DNA of 64,000 nucleotides, from NCBI GenBank assembly GCA_004519485.1, contig CP038115.1, positions 1 through 64,000 on the forward strand. The letters are read 5' to 3'. Position 1 is the stretch's first letter; the number at the start of each line of letters is the position of its first letter. The notes beneath the pieces were generated by a model. That model had not been told where the DNA came from and ran no database searches. It saw only the letters and a list, made by a program, of their open reading frames with translations. Shown in pieces: positions 35,116 to 46,369 of this stretch. Origin of the DNA: Nannochloropsis oceanica (taxonomy: Eukaryota; Sar; Eustigmatophyceae; Eustigmatales; Monodopsidaceae). The translations under genes were made by a program, and so were the position numbers.

Positions 35116-36220
35116 TACTGCCACTGCCTCTGTTGATGTAGGCAGGACCGTCAGGAAAAATCTTCACTGCACCCTTCCCCTCCTCACCCAACACCTCCTT
35201 TTCCTCCACCTTGCCTTCCTTCTCGCCCACCATCCCTTCCTCCTCCTCCTCCTCCTCCTCCTCCTCCTCCTCCTCCTCCTTCTCCTCCTCCTCCTTCTCT
35301 TTTGACAGCTCGTAAGGATCGAGGAAGGGAAAGAGGACATAGGTCAGGTACTCAGACAGGGAGTGTTCTAGCCTCGGGCAATGTAGAAGAGGAAATTCCG
35401 TCCTGCTGACGAGGAGATCGAAGAGGGAGCAGTGTCGGAGGGGGAAGAGGAGGAGGAGGAGGAGGAGGAGCAGCAGCAGCAGCGAGTTGCGGGTGGGGAA
35501 GGGGGTGTGGATAGGGAGGGAGGAGGAGGAATCGGGAGAAGAAGGGAAAGCAAAAGAAGAGAAAGAGGAGCGGAGGTAAGTAGAGGGGTGGCAGAAGGAG
35601 GAAGAAGGAGAAGGAGGAGGAGGAGGAGAAGGAGGAAGAAGAAGAGGAGTAGTAGAGGTAGACAAACGATCATTCGGCTTCGGTGAGGACGCTTCGTGAT
35701 TCTTGCTACTGCTGCTGCTACTGCCACTACTGCTGCTGCCACTGGTAGTGGTGCTGCTGGAGGGGGGTATGAAAGTGGAAGAAAGGGGGGGGAAGGGGAA
35801 CGGGGAGGGGCAGGTCGTGGGCGAGGAAGGGGTGCGAGCAGGATGAGGATGAGGTCCATAAGCACACAGGGCCAGGCATACGACTGCCAAGCCCGTCAGC
35901 AGTTGCGGAAAGACGGAGGGAGGGAGGAAATTGCTGTTACTTATGTTGATGCTGCTGGGGCTGCTGCCGCCGCCACTGCCGCTGCTGAAGCTGGAGCTGG
36001 TGGCGGTGGATTCGGTGCCAACACTAGCAACGAGGTCTGTGCGGGTGATCGTCGTGGTGCTCTCCAACCCCAATGTGGTGGTTTGAGTCGGTGCTACAGC
36101 TGCTCCTTCTTTCTCTCCGCTGCCATCGACAGCAGCACGGTGAATGAAGAGGTTCTCAGCAGCGGCGGCAGCAGGCGAAACGGTGCCAGCCGTGTTTTCA
36201 CTTTTGTTGCCTACCTCCAT
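33086..36220 (-). CDS. Coiled-coil protein with Ser-rich N-terminus and His/Gln-rich C-terminus
   Basis: Not assignable to a known family. Minus-strand exons 36220-34532, 34316-34145 and 34032-33086 give 935 residues in frame. The N-terminal third is Ser/Thr/Pro-rich with one hydrophobic helix (PQLLTGLAVVCLALCAYG) at about residues 108-125. The centre includes a conserved-looking SEYLTYVLFPFLDPYELSKE segment, then acidic repeats. A coiled coil runs over the exon junctions: MRSLQHLGSENATFAADNKR, then NFLLTAEKERLLDDAQQLH and LEEENVAFSLRLKEAEEEQ, then KEKLGGKIDEVKKERD. The C-terminus is Gln/His-rich. The first intron is GC-AG (donor CAG|GCATGC at 34531). The membrane helix plus coiled coil suggests a tether or scaffold; this is inference. 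Confidence 0.65.
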
Positions 36221-37094
36221 CCCAGGAGCGTGAGGTCAAAAGCTTAAAGCACGACCACACGGGGTTGGCGTGCCGATACAATATCTGCATGAGGGAATGG
36301 GGATGAAGATTGTGGTGTGTGCGGATGTGTGCGGATGAGGAGGGCGGTGAAGGTTGAAACGGATGAGAGGGAAGTGGAGTGTGGCGGCAATCTTACTAAA
36401 TATTAGTCGTCCTCTTCAGTGGTATGCGCAGAAGGTAGAATCACCTTGCCACTGCCACACCTGGGAATAATAACGTATATTCAAATATGTAGGATCTCTT
36501 CTCGCTCTATTTAAGCATGAGTATTGGTGGGTGATATGTACCGAAGGCAAGAGGGGAGACGAGGGCTGAGGAGGCCCTCCTGAGGAGGTGGTACGTTGCT
36601 CCACCCCTCGGGCCACAATGCAACCCCAATGTCAACTGCTCACGTCCCTAATAAACATCAAATTTGTGCTTACACACCGAGAGGCTAGGAGTGCAGTGTT
36701 GACACGAGTGCGGTGGTGACTTGCGCAGACGCGAGATAGGCGGCAAAAACAGGGGAGGGTACGTTTCGCTCGATCTGACCCTCTCGCCAAGGGATGGACT
36801 CACCCTTCATCACAATCGCTTGCGATGCATAGCCTCTATCTCGCATTCACAATGAAAGTGGGTGTACTGTGCCTTATGTCACACGCAAGCTAAGCAAGGG
36901 TCATATCCTTCACCTCCCCGCAAAGGTGTTTTTGTTAAATTTACTTCACTTGACGACTTCATGTTCCTGGCGCCCCAGCCTGTGATTGCCCCGCTTCAAC
37001 ACGGCATCCGCCGAGCAAGAAAGGATCAACCACACACCAAATAACTCACAAATATCCCCACCCATACATACGTACAAACTTAATTCAAACACTA

Positions 37095-37318
37095 TGTCCT
37101 TCCAATCGCCAGCTGGTCGGGCAGCAGAGACGCGGGCAAGCGCTTATCACCCTCGTACCATGCGGGCCGTCAAGAGCTGCCAGTCTTTTCGTGGACCATC
37201 TTCTACCTCGCTTTCCTTTTCATTTTTGCGTCGCTTGTGGGCCCCAAGTGGCGGTGAATTCTGGCGGGTTGCCACTCCCGTCAGAGAAGCGTCGCCAGGA
37301 GCAGCCCGAGAGCAGTAA
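37095..37318 (+). CDS. Candidate small gene, possibly a single-pass membrane protein
   Basis: The ATG at 37095 follows ACAAACTTAATTCAAACACT, like other starts in this window, and opens a 74-codon frame (MSFQSPAGRAAETRASAYHP and so on). In a different frame, about 37173-37254 reads LPVFSWTIFYLAFLFIFASL followed by VGPKWR and a stop, a convincing membrane helix ending. No splice pair was found that joins the two frames. Either an indel separates them or one is a chance reading. Low confidence. Confidence 0.25.
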
Positions 37319-38367
37319 CGGGAGCGAAAGCAGTCCCCTCCATCGCGAGGGAGACCGAGGACATACCTATCTTGCTGCACAGGAACGATTCGATCCCCGA
37401 ACTGCTCCTCGTTCGCCGGCTCTTTGGTAAACGTGGTCAGAATGGACACGTCGTCCGATGGACCCGAAGGAAGCTCGGGATCGGAAGGCGCGTTCTCATT
37501 CCATTGGATAGGCTCCGGCAAGGAAGGCCTCAAAGGAGGAGATGGCTGCCAGGGCACAGGAGGCGGCGACAAGGAAATTGGCCCAGGCAATGAAGGAGAG
37601 AGAGCAAATGGTAAGGATAATGTTAGAATTCGAAATGCGAGTGGAAGAGCCTGAAAGGTTTTATTTTTATACCTAGCTTACTCTCGAACCTTAAGGAAGG
37701 GAAAATAAAGTGCTGGAATACCGCCTGTGCCTTTCGTCGAGGCAAGCAGCTTTTGCCGGAGGTTCGGCAGCAGGTGACGGCATGTGTTGCAAGGAGGGGA
37801 GTGGAGTGGCAGACAGCAGGAGACAGCAGGGGCGCAGACAGCGACGACAATGATCAAAAGTGTCATAAGGGATTTCATAAAATATTCACAGACTATGAAT
37901 TTCAAGGCGATGGAGGTATTTGAAAATAGATAAAATTGACAGTCTTAACAACCATCACCAGCCGCCCATGTTGCAGCGGGATGACGTATTTTTTATAAGA
38001 AACCGATGACAATACCTCTTGCTCTTCGGAATTAGAGAGAGGATTTCTTCTCATAGCCTGGTGGTAAGAACGGAGGCAGTGGGAAAAGGAATGTTCGGAT
38101 TGGGAAGGAGAGGAGCAAGCCCAGACTCTTCGCTATCGGCTCTTGAAAGCGTCAACACACAAGCATAACATAGAAAGAGCCGTCATGGCAAAGGAAATGC
38201 AAGACCATTTGCGCGCCACTTAAGAGACCTCGTGTGTAGTGGTTTTATCTCGAAGGAGTACAGGTCCCTCCAACTTAAATACTACCAGGATTTGGCAGCA
38301 TGGACTATTTGACAACAAAAATCGCAATGCGAGGCTGATGAGCGCGCGTGCGAGGTGTAGGTGCTTA

Positions 38368-38534
38368 GGACAGCTGTCGTGCAACTACAGAAGGTCATGA
38401 GTGAGGCAGCATCGGCGGATGAAGAGAGAAAGGATGCGCGTCTTGCGGCGGCTGTCGAGCTGCTTCAAATATATAACAAAAATCTTGAATTGCAGATCGA
38501 GGTTCTAACCAAAAAGAAGGATGTATATAAATAG
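38368..38534 (+). pseudogene. Isolated coiled-coil exon-like segment
   Basis: After CTTAG there is an open segment containing MSEAASADEERKDARLAAAV and LLQIYNKNLELQIEVLTKKK, ending in TAG. The heptad-like spacing of Leu/Ile/Val supports a coiled coil. No upstream exon, promoter or family could be identified, so it may be an exon relic. Confidence 0.3.
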
Positions 38535-39662
38535 AAAGCAGGCCGCTTTAAGTGTGAAATCTTAGCCATGCATCAAGGATTTCATGACGTAGAGGGGGAA
38601 GAGTAAAGCTTTTACCTTATGATGAAATGAGCGTCTAGAAGGAAGTGTATGTTCCCGAAAGGGACACACGCTTGTAGCTTGGGCAATGATCAGCCAAGTG
38701 TATGAAGGGAATGCGATATTGAACGGGGAACGAGTTTTATGTTGGGGAGAGTTGATGAGCAAAATTAGAGCATTGAGAAAACAAATTGAAACGGGAAAAG
38801 AGAGGCGAAAAGACGATATTGAGTATTGAAGCAAGCCCAATATGCAGGAGGAAGACCCAAAAGTTATATAAGCCAGTTTTTAAGAGGTTAAGGAGGTGTA
38901 TTCGTGTAGGAGGGGAAGAGGGAAGAGGGCCAAAATATTGGAAGGGCCGACCAAGGCTGACAACGGGCATATGGAAGCCAAACATAGAAGAAGAATGCCA
39001 CCGGTAGGATGTAAAAGCAGGAGGAGAGGCTTAAGAAAGATGTGTCACATATATTTATCATTAATTATAAATATTCATTGACATATGCATGAGGACAGGT
39101 GGAGACACCCAAAAGAAATGGCAAGCAACAACCATCCGAAGGCCCAATTTTCATTCACACCGACTACATCGCTACAATATAGTACCCTGACGTGGTTGCC
39201 GGCTCCCTGACCTGATGTAGAGGAAATGAAGTCGAATGGGAGTGGAGTGGACGTGGGTGGTAAGACAACAACGGGAATGGGAAGCAGACGCGAAGCAAAG
39301 GAAGAGGAAACATCAGTCTCTATCCTTTTGGTCGTTTCTGCTTTGAAGATTGCTTTGGGGGTCTCCCCTGTCGGTTTTGGTGGTGGTTGTCGTCTAATAA
39401 ATGGACTCCATTGCTTCCTCCTTTCATCCCTTGCTATCTCCCCTTCTTCTATTTACTTTTCTTGTTATATCTCCATGTACAGTACATTTCTCCCGGCCCC
39501 CTCGCTCTATCTTCCTATCGATCGCAGTCAAATATCGATTTTCCCACGCGGACATCCATTCCCTCCCTCCCTTCCACTCCTCCCTCCATATCCACCTCCT
39601 TCCAACGTTCATGTGTGCACTTAATCCTTTCCTTCTCCCTTCCCTTTCCCTCGCTTCTCCGT

Positions 39663-41467
39663 CTACGTATAGTGGCGAGGAAAGCTCGAAGGAGGGAGGG
39701 AAGGATATACAGGAATCGGGTACTTGCCATAGCCATACATATCAATCGCTTGCTGCTGCTGCTGCTGCTGGTGGTGGTGTGGCAGCGGCGGCGAATACTG
39801 TTTGTAGTACGGTTGCTGCAACGACGGCGGCGGCAGCTGCCGCTGCTGCTGCTGCTGCTGCATTCCTTCCATCCCAACGCCAGTGTATTGCCCTCTTTGC
39901 GGCTTCCCCCTCGTTCCCTCCCTTCCTCCCTCCATCGGGACTTCAGGGCCGTAAAAACAACCAAACCACTGGCGGGCCACGGGATCGAAGTAAGAAGGGA
40001 CGAAATAAGTGCTGGGGGCGAGGGGGGAAGGGAGGAAGCGGGTGTCGTGGACCGGGACAATTGGACCAGGTCCCGGGGGGGGGGGGGGGGAAAGAGGGAG
40101 GGAGGGGAAGAGGAAATGTGGCTTTTGGCGTATACTCCCGGTGTTGTTCCACTCCTTGTTGCTTGGGCATCACCACTTCTCTCTGTTGCGTGTAGTCAGT
40201 GCTGAGGCCTTTCCCTTCCTCCCTCCCTCGCTCGCTCGTTTCCTCCTTAATCTCAAACGGAAAGCTGCCAGGCGCACCCAAAGGGGGAAGAGGAGGCTGG
40301 GCAAATGCCTCTCCTCCCTCCATCCCGCCTTCCTCCCCTTCTCCGACTTCATCTTGGTAGTTCTTCTCGCTGGTCCCAAACTGTCGTGGTGGAACGGAGG
40401 AATCAAGGGAGAGAAAAGAGAAATTGAGGAATTTACCCTGATGAGCACGTCGCATCAGACAAAAGGCGAAGGAGGGAGGGAGAGGGGGAGGGGAAGAAAG
40501 AAATGCAGTGATCCCCACATCGATTTCAACGCACCTGGGCCAATAAGGACGACAAGGACAAACTCCTTTGCATCTCGCCTCTCTCGTCGTCGTCGCCATC
40601 GCCGTCCTCCTTCTCCTTCCCCCTCTCTCCCCCCCTCCCTCGTCCTCCACCACGGCCATCGTCCTCGCCATGCCCTTCCTTTTCCACCTCCTCCTCCTCC
40701 CCTGCCTTCTCCTCCCCTCTCCCCTCATCCCTCACTCGTCCTCCTCCACGGCTTGACAAGGGCAGCGGCGATGGCGGCGGCGGTCGAGGAGCCTCCCCAT
40801 TATGTTGCTGCTGTTGCTGCTGTTGTAGCTGCTGGTGCTGCGGCCGCTGGTGCTGCTGTTGCTTCTTCGAAAGGAATCCCTGCCCTCCCTCCCCCCCGCC
40901 GGCCTTTCCTCCCATCCCAACAGGAAGGATCTCGAGGTCGGCGAAATTGGCAGCGAGTAACAGGCGACAGGCTGTGTGGTTGCTGGTGCTATTGCCGCTG
41001 CTGCTGCTGCTGCTACTACTATAATTACCGGGAGCGATAGCAAGGTCGAGGTGGGGGGAAAGAATGGAGCTGCTGCTGCTGCTGCTGCTTTCTTTACTAT
41101 TGCTGCTGATGCTTTCCAAAAGCGCACTGCTGCTGCCTTCATTCGTGGTGGCCGTCACGTCATTTCCTTCTTTCTTGTCGCTCTTCTTCTTCTTCTTCTT
41201 CTTCTCCCTCTTCGGCAATGGAATGACTTGCTCCTGCTGCTGCTGCTGCTGTGCTGCTGCAGGATTAAGAGGAGGACGTGGAAAGAGAATATTTGTCAAC
41301 AGTGCGGTAGAGGAGGAGGAATGGAGGAATAACGAGGAACAAGGGGAAGACGAATTAAGAGTGACCTCGCTGCTGCTGCTGCTTCCGCTGGCGGTAGTGG
41401 TGGTCATGGTGGTCGAAGCGTGCATGTCGCTGCTGGAGATGTGAGGAATGGCAGCTTTATAGTCTTC

Positions 41468-41500
<33 letters not shown>

Positions 41501-41555
41501 CTTATATTTTTTCTTCTCTGCTTTGTCTTGGCGCTTTACTAGCTGGCGTTCCTTT

Positions 41556-41586
<31 letters not shown>

Positions 41587-42358
41587 CACGCCGTTCCAAC
41601 CGCTGCTGTTCTTGTCGACGCTTTCTTTCTCGGTTGTTGATTGTTGTTATCGCCGGCGTCGTCGGCTCTGTAGCAGCAGTAGTAGCAGGAACAGCAGCTC
41701 CCTGCTCTCCCACCTTCCTCTCTTGCTTATACTCAAGCTTCTTCTCCTTCTTCTTCGTTTTTCCCTCCATCTTGTTTTCCCCGCTCTCCTTCTTCTTCTG
41801 CTCCGGCTTAACGTGAAGCATCGCCAAGGTCGAGGAAGACAGAGGGAGAGACACGGCAGGTAGTAGTACTGCAGCTTCCCCGTTCCAACGCCCATACCCC
41901 CCTCCTTTCCTTCCTCCCTCTCGTCTTGGCCCCTTCGATCTCTTGGAACCTTGTCCTCCTCGCACCCCTCGTCGATTAAAACTTATTTGGTTGGTCACTC
42001 GAGGTTGAGAGAAAGGGAGTAGGGCGGTGGAGCTGGAGGCCGTGGGGACAGTCGGGAGGGAGGGCAAGGTGGAGGTCCGGATAGGGTTGGACGCAGGGAA
42101 CAGGGTAGGAGTGACGTCCTTGATTTTGCCGCTGGTGTTGCTGGCGTTGGTAGAGGAAGTGATGGGACGTCGGGTAGAGGAATGGGCGGCGTCGTTGCCC
42201 GGGGTCGATGCCGCAGCAGCAGGGGGAGAGGGATGGGGGACGGTCTTCCCCTTGATGTTGCCAGCGGATGTGGCGTCGGCAGCCCGGCTTTTCCGTCTAC
42301 CTTTGACCTTGACATAGCCGCCACTGCCGCCACTGGTCATGGTACCGCTGTTCTCCAT
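39663..42358 (-). CDS. Gln/Ser-rich basic protein of unknown function
   Basis: Minus-strand exons are 42358-40535 and 40437-39663. The ATG at 42358 follows CGCAG|GC, suggesting a 5' untranslated intron; a decayed paralogue at 44838 has the same arrangement. The N-terminus (MENSGTMTSGGSGGYVKVKG) leads into a Ser/Pro-rich region, then a long Lys/Glu/Gln coiled-coil-like part (KPEQKKKESGENKMEGKTKK, RRQEQQRLERREQQQ). The second exon begins GKFLNFSFLSLDSSV and contains FGTSEKNYQDEVG. The clearly coding C-terminus (IVPVHDTRFLPSPLAPS, YFVPSYFDPVARQWFGCFYG, then poly-Gln and MYGYGKYPIPVYPS) lies in a different frame from the exon's first half. The change falls in the 16-base G run at 40075-40090. No known domain is recognised; a nuclear RNA/chromatin role would be a guess. 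Confidence 0.65.
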
Positions 42359-43487
42359 GCCTGCGTACGTGGCGTGGGGGATGGGATGGAGGAGGAGTGG
42401 TGTAAGAGCTTGCAAAAAATGATTTATTCATCTACATACATCAAGACGGCGTCAGCTTTGGCTCTGACGCCGCAGAGCCAATTGCCGCCTTGAACGCTGT
42501 CGCTCTCGTATAAATGAATGAGTCATCCGTGAGTGCTGTGGTACACGGTAGGGTACTATAAAACGAAAATGCCTCGCTTAATTTTTTTGAGTGATGCCTC
42601 GTTGTCGAAGGCTGCTTCTTCCCTTTCCCAGAAAACCATCTCCTTGCTTGCTTGCCTTATGCTTTCCCCTCGATCAGGAAATAAAATATACCACACTGGT
42701 AATAATGTCGCGCAGGATGTCTTGCTCCTGTCTCCGTTGTGTGTATGTAGGTGTCTCGCTTTATTGACATGCTTTCCTTTACCAACTGCCACAACCGACC
42801 AGCTACTCGCATTCATCGTTTTTCTCCTCTCTACTTTCCCACCCATACACGTCCACAAAGACGCTATAGGTTGCCTTTAATGGCAAAAAATCTGTCATCA
42901 ACGCCGATGGTCTAGCCAGTAAAAGTGTTGAGTTAATCATTAAAGTTCAGGTTGTAGGCATCGGTCGCAACTACATTAAAGCTTTGCGTTGAACACACGT
43001 CGACGAACCTCTGATGGGCCCGCCAAGGGTCTAGTCTTCAGGGCCTGGGCGTTTCCGTAGCAAATTAAAAATGTTTTCTTCGTAAGACTTGATGCACTAG
43101 ACATATTCCTCCTACTTTAATATCCACGCAGATAGGTATAAATTCCCCACCGTTCCTTCTTCCTCCCACTACTTCCACTTCTGTTTTCTCCTCTCCCCGG
43201 TGTTCTTTCTCCCCTCCCTTCACATATTCTAGAGAACCTATACATATATTATCTGTGTATTTCTTCTGCTTGCTTCCATAATATTTATACCCGATCTTTC
43301 TTGCCCTCCTGATTCGCTCCCGCTATCTTTGTCTCTCAGACATGCCATGTCTTCCTAATCATGATCCCCACCACCGCAGCAGTGCTTCCTCCTTCTGCTG
43401 CTTCTACTGCTACTGCTATCTCACGAACGTGCACTCCGTCGATCTTCCTTCTTCTTCAGGGATGAGCAGAATATTTGGGAATTTGAT
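42359..43487. other. Intergenic and 5' flank, left copy of a segmental duplication
   Basis: The 5' flank of the Gln-rich gene. About 42360-42790 is similar to 44840-45275 (shared blocks include GGCGTGGGGG, GGATGGAGGAG, ACGAAAATGCCTCGCT / ACGAAAACGCCTCGCT and CTTGCTCCTGT). From 42860 to 43487 no gene is recognised. Confidence 0.6.
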
Positions 43488-43490
43488 ACC

Positions 43491-44015
43491 TCACTTTTTC
43501 AATTCCCACACATCGTAGTCTACGTCTGCGAATGTCGACCTATCCTTATGCACGACATCACGATGTCTCTTGTACATCATGGACGACCAGTTGGGGTTAT
43601 TTGGCCACCTCCACTTATTTTCAGATGTCTGTAGCACAAACCCGTGGCACAAACCTGAGTTGGTGTGGATGGGGGACATGAGGGGAATGTGAGAGAGGAG
43701 GGTGGTCATGTTGCTATTACCACTATGCATCCATCCAAATGCGCACATACACTTACACAATTACACAAAACTTCATATACAGATACAGAAACAAAAGTAC
43801 GTACGTCTCACATAGCACTCCGTCTTGGCAAGGACATACGCCACCTGCTTGTCCGACACCGATTCATTCAGACGGCAATGGGTGTTCTCCTTCTGCCAGG
43901 AAATGCGACGAAATGTATCCAGCAAGGGGAACATGGCAAGGTCGCCACGGGTGAGTTTCTCGACGGCCCTCTCGTTATCCCTTCTCCACGCATCCACCTT
44001 ACCCTCGTTCGGCAT
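43491..44015 (-). CDS. Small orphan gene, two exons
   Basis: The ATG at 44015 opens MPNEGKVDAWRRDNERAVEK. The first exon ends at a consensus donor (C|GTACGT, 43805). The second starts after ACTCAG at 43654 and runs to TGA at 43491 (LCHGFVLQTSENKWRW, then NWSSMMYKRHRDVVHKD, YDVWELKK). The two exons total 375 bases, 124 residues, in frame across the junction. Composition is that of a normal soluble protein, unlike the low-complexity frames around it. Upstream, 44276-44090 encodes YPTLAKALGFLEKHKVLEVF and IKSLHGRFMAQ followed by a GTGAAC donor, which could be an earlier exon, but I could not join it in phase. Family unknown. Confidence 0.5.
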
Positions 44016-44154
44016 TCTAACTCCCCATTTTTAAACAATATCTTCCCACTTTTTTTTCAAGCAATTCTTCACGCATTTGTTCACCTGAGCCATAAATCTA
44101 CCATGCAGGCTCTTAATTTCGAGTTGCCTGGTCTTGAAGAACACCTCGAGGACC

Positions 44155-45280
44155 TTATGCTTTTCCAGAAAACCAAGTGCCTTCGCCAACGTCGGATAGC
44201 CAGGGCAGTACATGGGCGTTTTGGTCATCCTTATCATCGCACGAGAACAGGAGCAAAGGGGCAATAGGGGCCACATCCGAGAGGGTGATGGCTGTCATAA
44301 CCTTTGTAGTCGGCTCAGCAGCAGCCGCAGCCGCGCAAACTGCAACTGCAACCGCAACAGTGGCAACCACAGCTGTAGCCGCATTCGCAGCCGCAACTGT
44401 AGCAGCCACAGCTGCTACAGGCTGTTCCTCCTACCTCCCCTCCTGATTTTTCTCTTGATCCTTCTCCTTTTTCCCCTTCCCCTTTTTCTAGCTTCTCTGG
44501 CTCTCCATTTTCTGCTCCTGCTTAATCTCAACCGCAGGCGCCGCTGAGGACAAGGTAGACGCAGGAAGAGGGAGGACAGGCAGCATTTTTTTTTCATTGC
44601 TGGTACTGCTAGCGTCGGCAGAGGAGGTGAGGAGACAACAATATGGGAAAGGGGCTGCATCGGTGGCTTGGGTTGGTTCCGCAGGAGCATGAAAAGGGGG
44701 GAGGGCGGCGGTCTCCTCGGAGGTCTCCCCCTTGATGGTGCCAGCGAATATCGCGTTGGTAGCCTGACCTTGCCACCTGATCTTACCATAGACATGGCTT
44801 CTGCCGCCGCCGCTGCTTATGGTGCCACAAGTTTTCATGCCTGCGTGTGAGGCGTGGGGGGTGGGATGGAGGAGTGGCGTGAGGGCTTGCTAGCATTAGT
44901 TTATTCGTGTGCAGAAATCGAGCAGCAGACGTCAGCTTCAGCCACAGAGCCCATTGTCGCTTTGTGAGCTATCGCTCTTGTATGAAAATAGGATTCAATG
45001 AATGGTGAGTGCTATGGTGCACGGGAGGGTATTACAGAACGAAAACGCCTCGCTAAATCTTTTTGGAAGTTGGAAGTTCCTTCTTCAAATTCCTTCTCGT
45101 TCCATAAAACAACCACCACCTCGCTTGCTTGAGCTTCTTGCCTTGTGCCTGCCCCCTTGATCCTAATAATGATTGCATCACTCTTCACCCTTAACTATAT
45201 CGCGTCGGGCATCTTGCTCCTGTGTCTGCTGTGTGTTATTAGGTGTCTAGGTCTGTTGGCCTGCTTTCCTTAACTTATAC
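44155..45280 (-). pseudogene. Decayed duplicate of the 5' end of the 39663-42358 gene
   Basis: The minus strand from 44838 starts MKTCGTISSGGGRSHVYGKI, aligning with MENSGTMTSGGSGGYVKVKG of the neighbour, and both continue NIKGKT / TIKGET. Later similarity appears at VEIKQEQKMESQ versus VKPEQKKKESGE, and at an Ala/Thr-rich stretch (AAEPTTKVMTAIT versus AATEPTTPAITT). Similarity extends upstream into the 5' flank to about 45280. The frame breaks after about 116 codons and no second exon is seen, so this is a relic. Confidence 0.65.
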
Positions 45281-45850
45281 TCTTCTTTCCCGCCCCTACA
45301 GCGCAGACCACCACCACCGCCGTTTGAAGCACAAGCCCCACCTCCTCCACCTTCCTTTCCCATAAAGGTTCGTCCACATAACGATTGTGTGTTTTTTTTT
45401 CATTCCGCCCTGTGTTCGAAAAGCCAGGGGCGTCTCGAGGTGGTTGAATGGATGCACTCTCCCCGTTTGGCACCAGCATCGACACCGGCATCTACCTCTC
45501 AATAAATTTTGCCAATTATTACCAAGGATCTTGATCGCTTTCATCTCTTGGAAAGGTGTGATGCTACCATATTCCACCCTAGTCGCGTCATCATCTCAGC
45601 GAGTCCCATACGACCCTTCATCCTACTCCCACCGCCCTCACCATTCAACCGCCCCCCGTTCCCCTTACTTTTCCAGCTTGTATGTTGTACCATAATCGGT
45701 GTCCGAACCACGCCATTTTCGGTTTCAGTGCCGCTCCGGTTGCTCCCTCTATTTGCAAATGCCCGACACTCCCCGTTCTTGGCCCTCCGTCACATTTCGC
45801 ACTCTCATCCGTCCTTTCCACTCTTCCTTTTTTCTTGCCTTTCCAGTAAA
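45281..45850. other. Intergenic, promoter of the small basic protein
   Basis: No gene is recognised. A pyrimidine-rich TTGCCTTTCCAG just upstream of the ATG at 45851 looks like a 3' splice site, so a 5' untranslated intron is likely. Confidence 0.5.
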
Positions 45851-46369
45851 ATGGTGTCCAAAAGCAGTGGCAGCAAAAGTTCTAAGAAGAGTGCGGGCAA
45901 GTCGTCCTCTTCCTCCTCCTCGGGTCGTTCCATGAAGGACACCGGGCGTTACATGCCCTCTCACGGGAAGAAGAGTGGGGGCAGCAAGAGCGGCAGTGGC
46001 GTCGGTAAGAAAGCAATCCACAAGCTCCCGATTTCTCATAAGAAAAAGCCTGCCGCTGCTGGTGCGGCAGCTGCCGCCGCGATCCAAAAGCAGCAGCAGA
46101 AGAAGGCGGCACTGGCTGCAGGAGGAGGAGGAGGAGGAGGAGGAGCTCGTCTCAACGCAAGTGAGACTCGACGAGCATCGTCTCGCTTGGCGGCGGCGTC
46201 GACGGAGGGGGGGAAGAAGGGGAAAGGGGGCAAGAACAAAAGCAGTGGCCGGGACTCGACCAGTGTAGACGGAATGGGGAAGCGGATGAAGGCGGCTCCC
46301 TCGCTGATGGAGTCGTTGAAGAATGTGCTGTCGTCGGTTGTGGGGAGGTTTACCAGCAGCTTTGCGTAA
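45851..46369 (+). CDS. Small Ser/Lys-rich basic protein
   Basis: A single exon of 172 residues. It is very basic with repeated KSSGSKSSKKS and KKSGGSKSGSG motifs, poly-Ala and poly-Gly runs and a more ordinary C-terminus (APSLMESLKNVLSSVVGRFT). The likely helix LMESLKNVLSSVVGRF could be an amphipathic or protein-binding segment. Composition suggests nucleic-acid binding or nuclear location. No domain is recognised. Confidence 0.6.
   Translation: MVSKSSGSKSSKKSAGKSSSSSSSGRSMKDTGRYMPSHGKKSGGSKSGSGVGKKAIHKLPISHKKKPAAAGAAAAAAIQKQQQKKAALAAGGGGGGGGARLNASETRRASSRLAAASTEGGKKGKGGKNKSSGRDSTSVDGMGKRMKAAPSLMESLKNVLSSVVGRFTSSFA

Larger units (their letters stand above)
36221..39662. other. Gene-poor region
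   Basis: A 3.4-kb stretch with more A/T and no CCCTCC introns. Apart from the two weak candidates listed separately (37095-37318 and 38368-38534), I see no supportable gene. The segment 37900-39080 contains degenerate low-GC sequence that could be old transposon debris, but no terminal repeats or transposase motifs are recognisable. Confidence 0.45.

Noticed and set aside
37900-39080. Possible transposon remnant in low-GC sequence
   Set aside because: No terminal repeats, target-site duplication or recognisable transposase or reverse-transcriptase motif was found.
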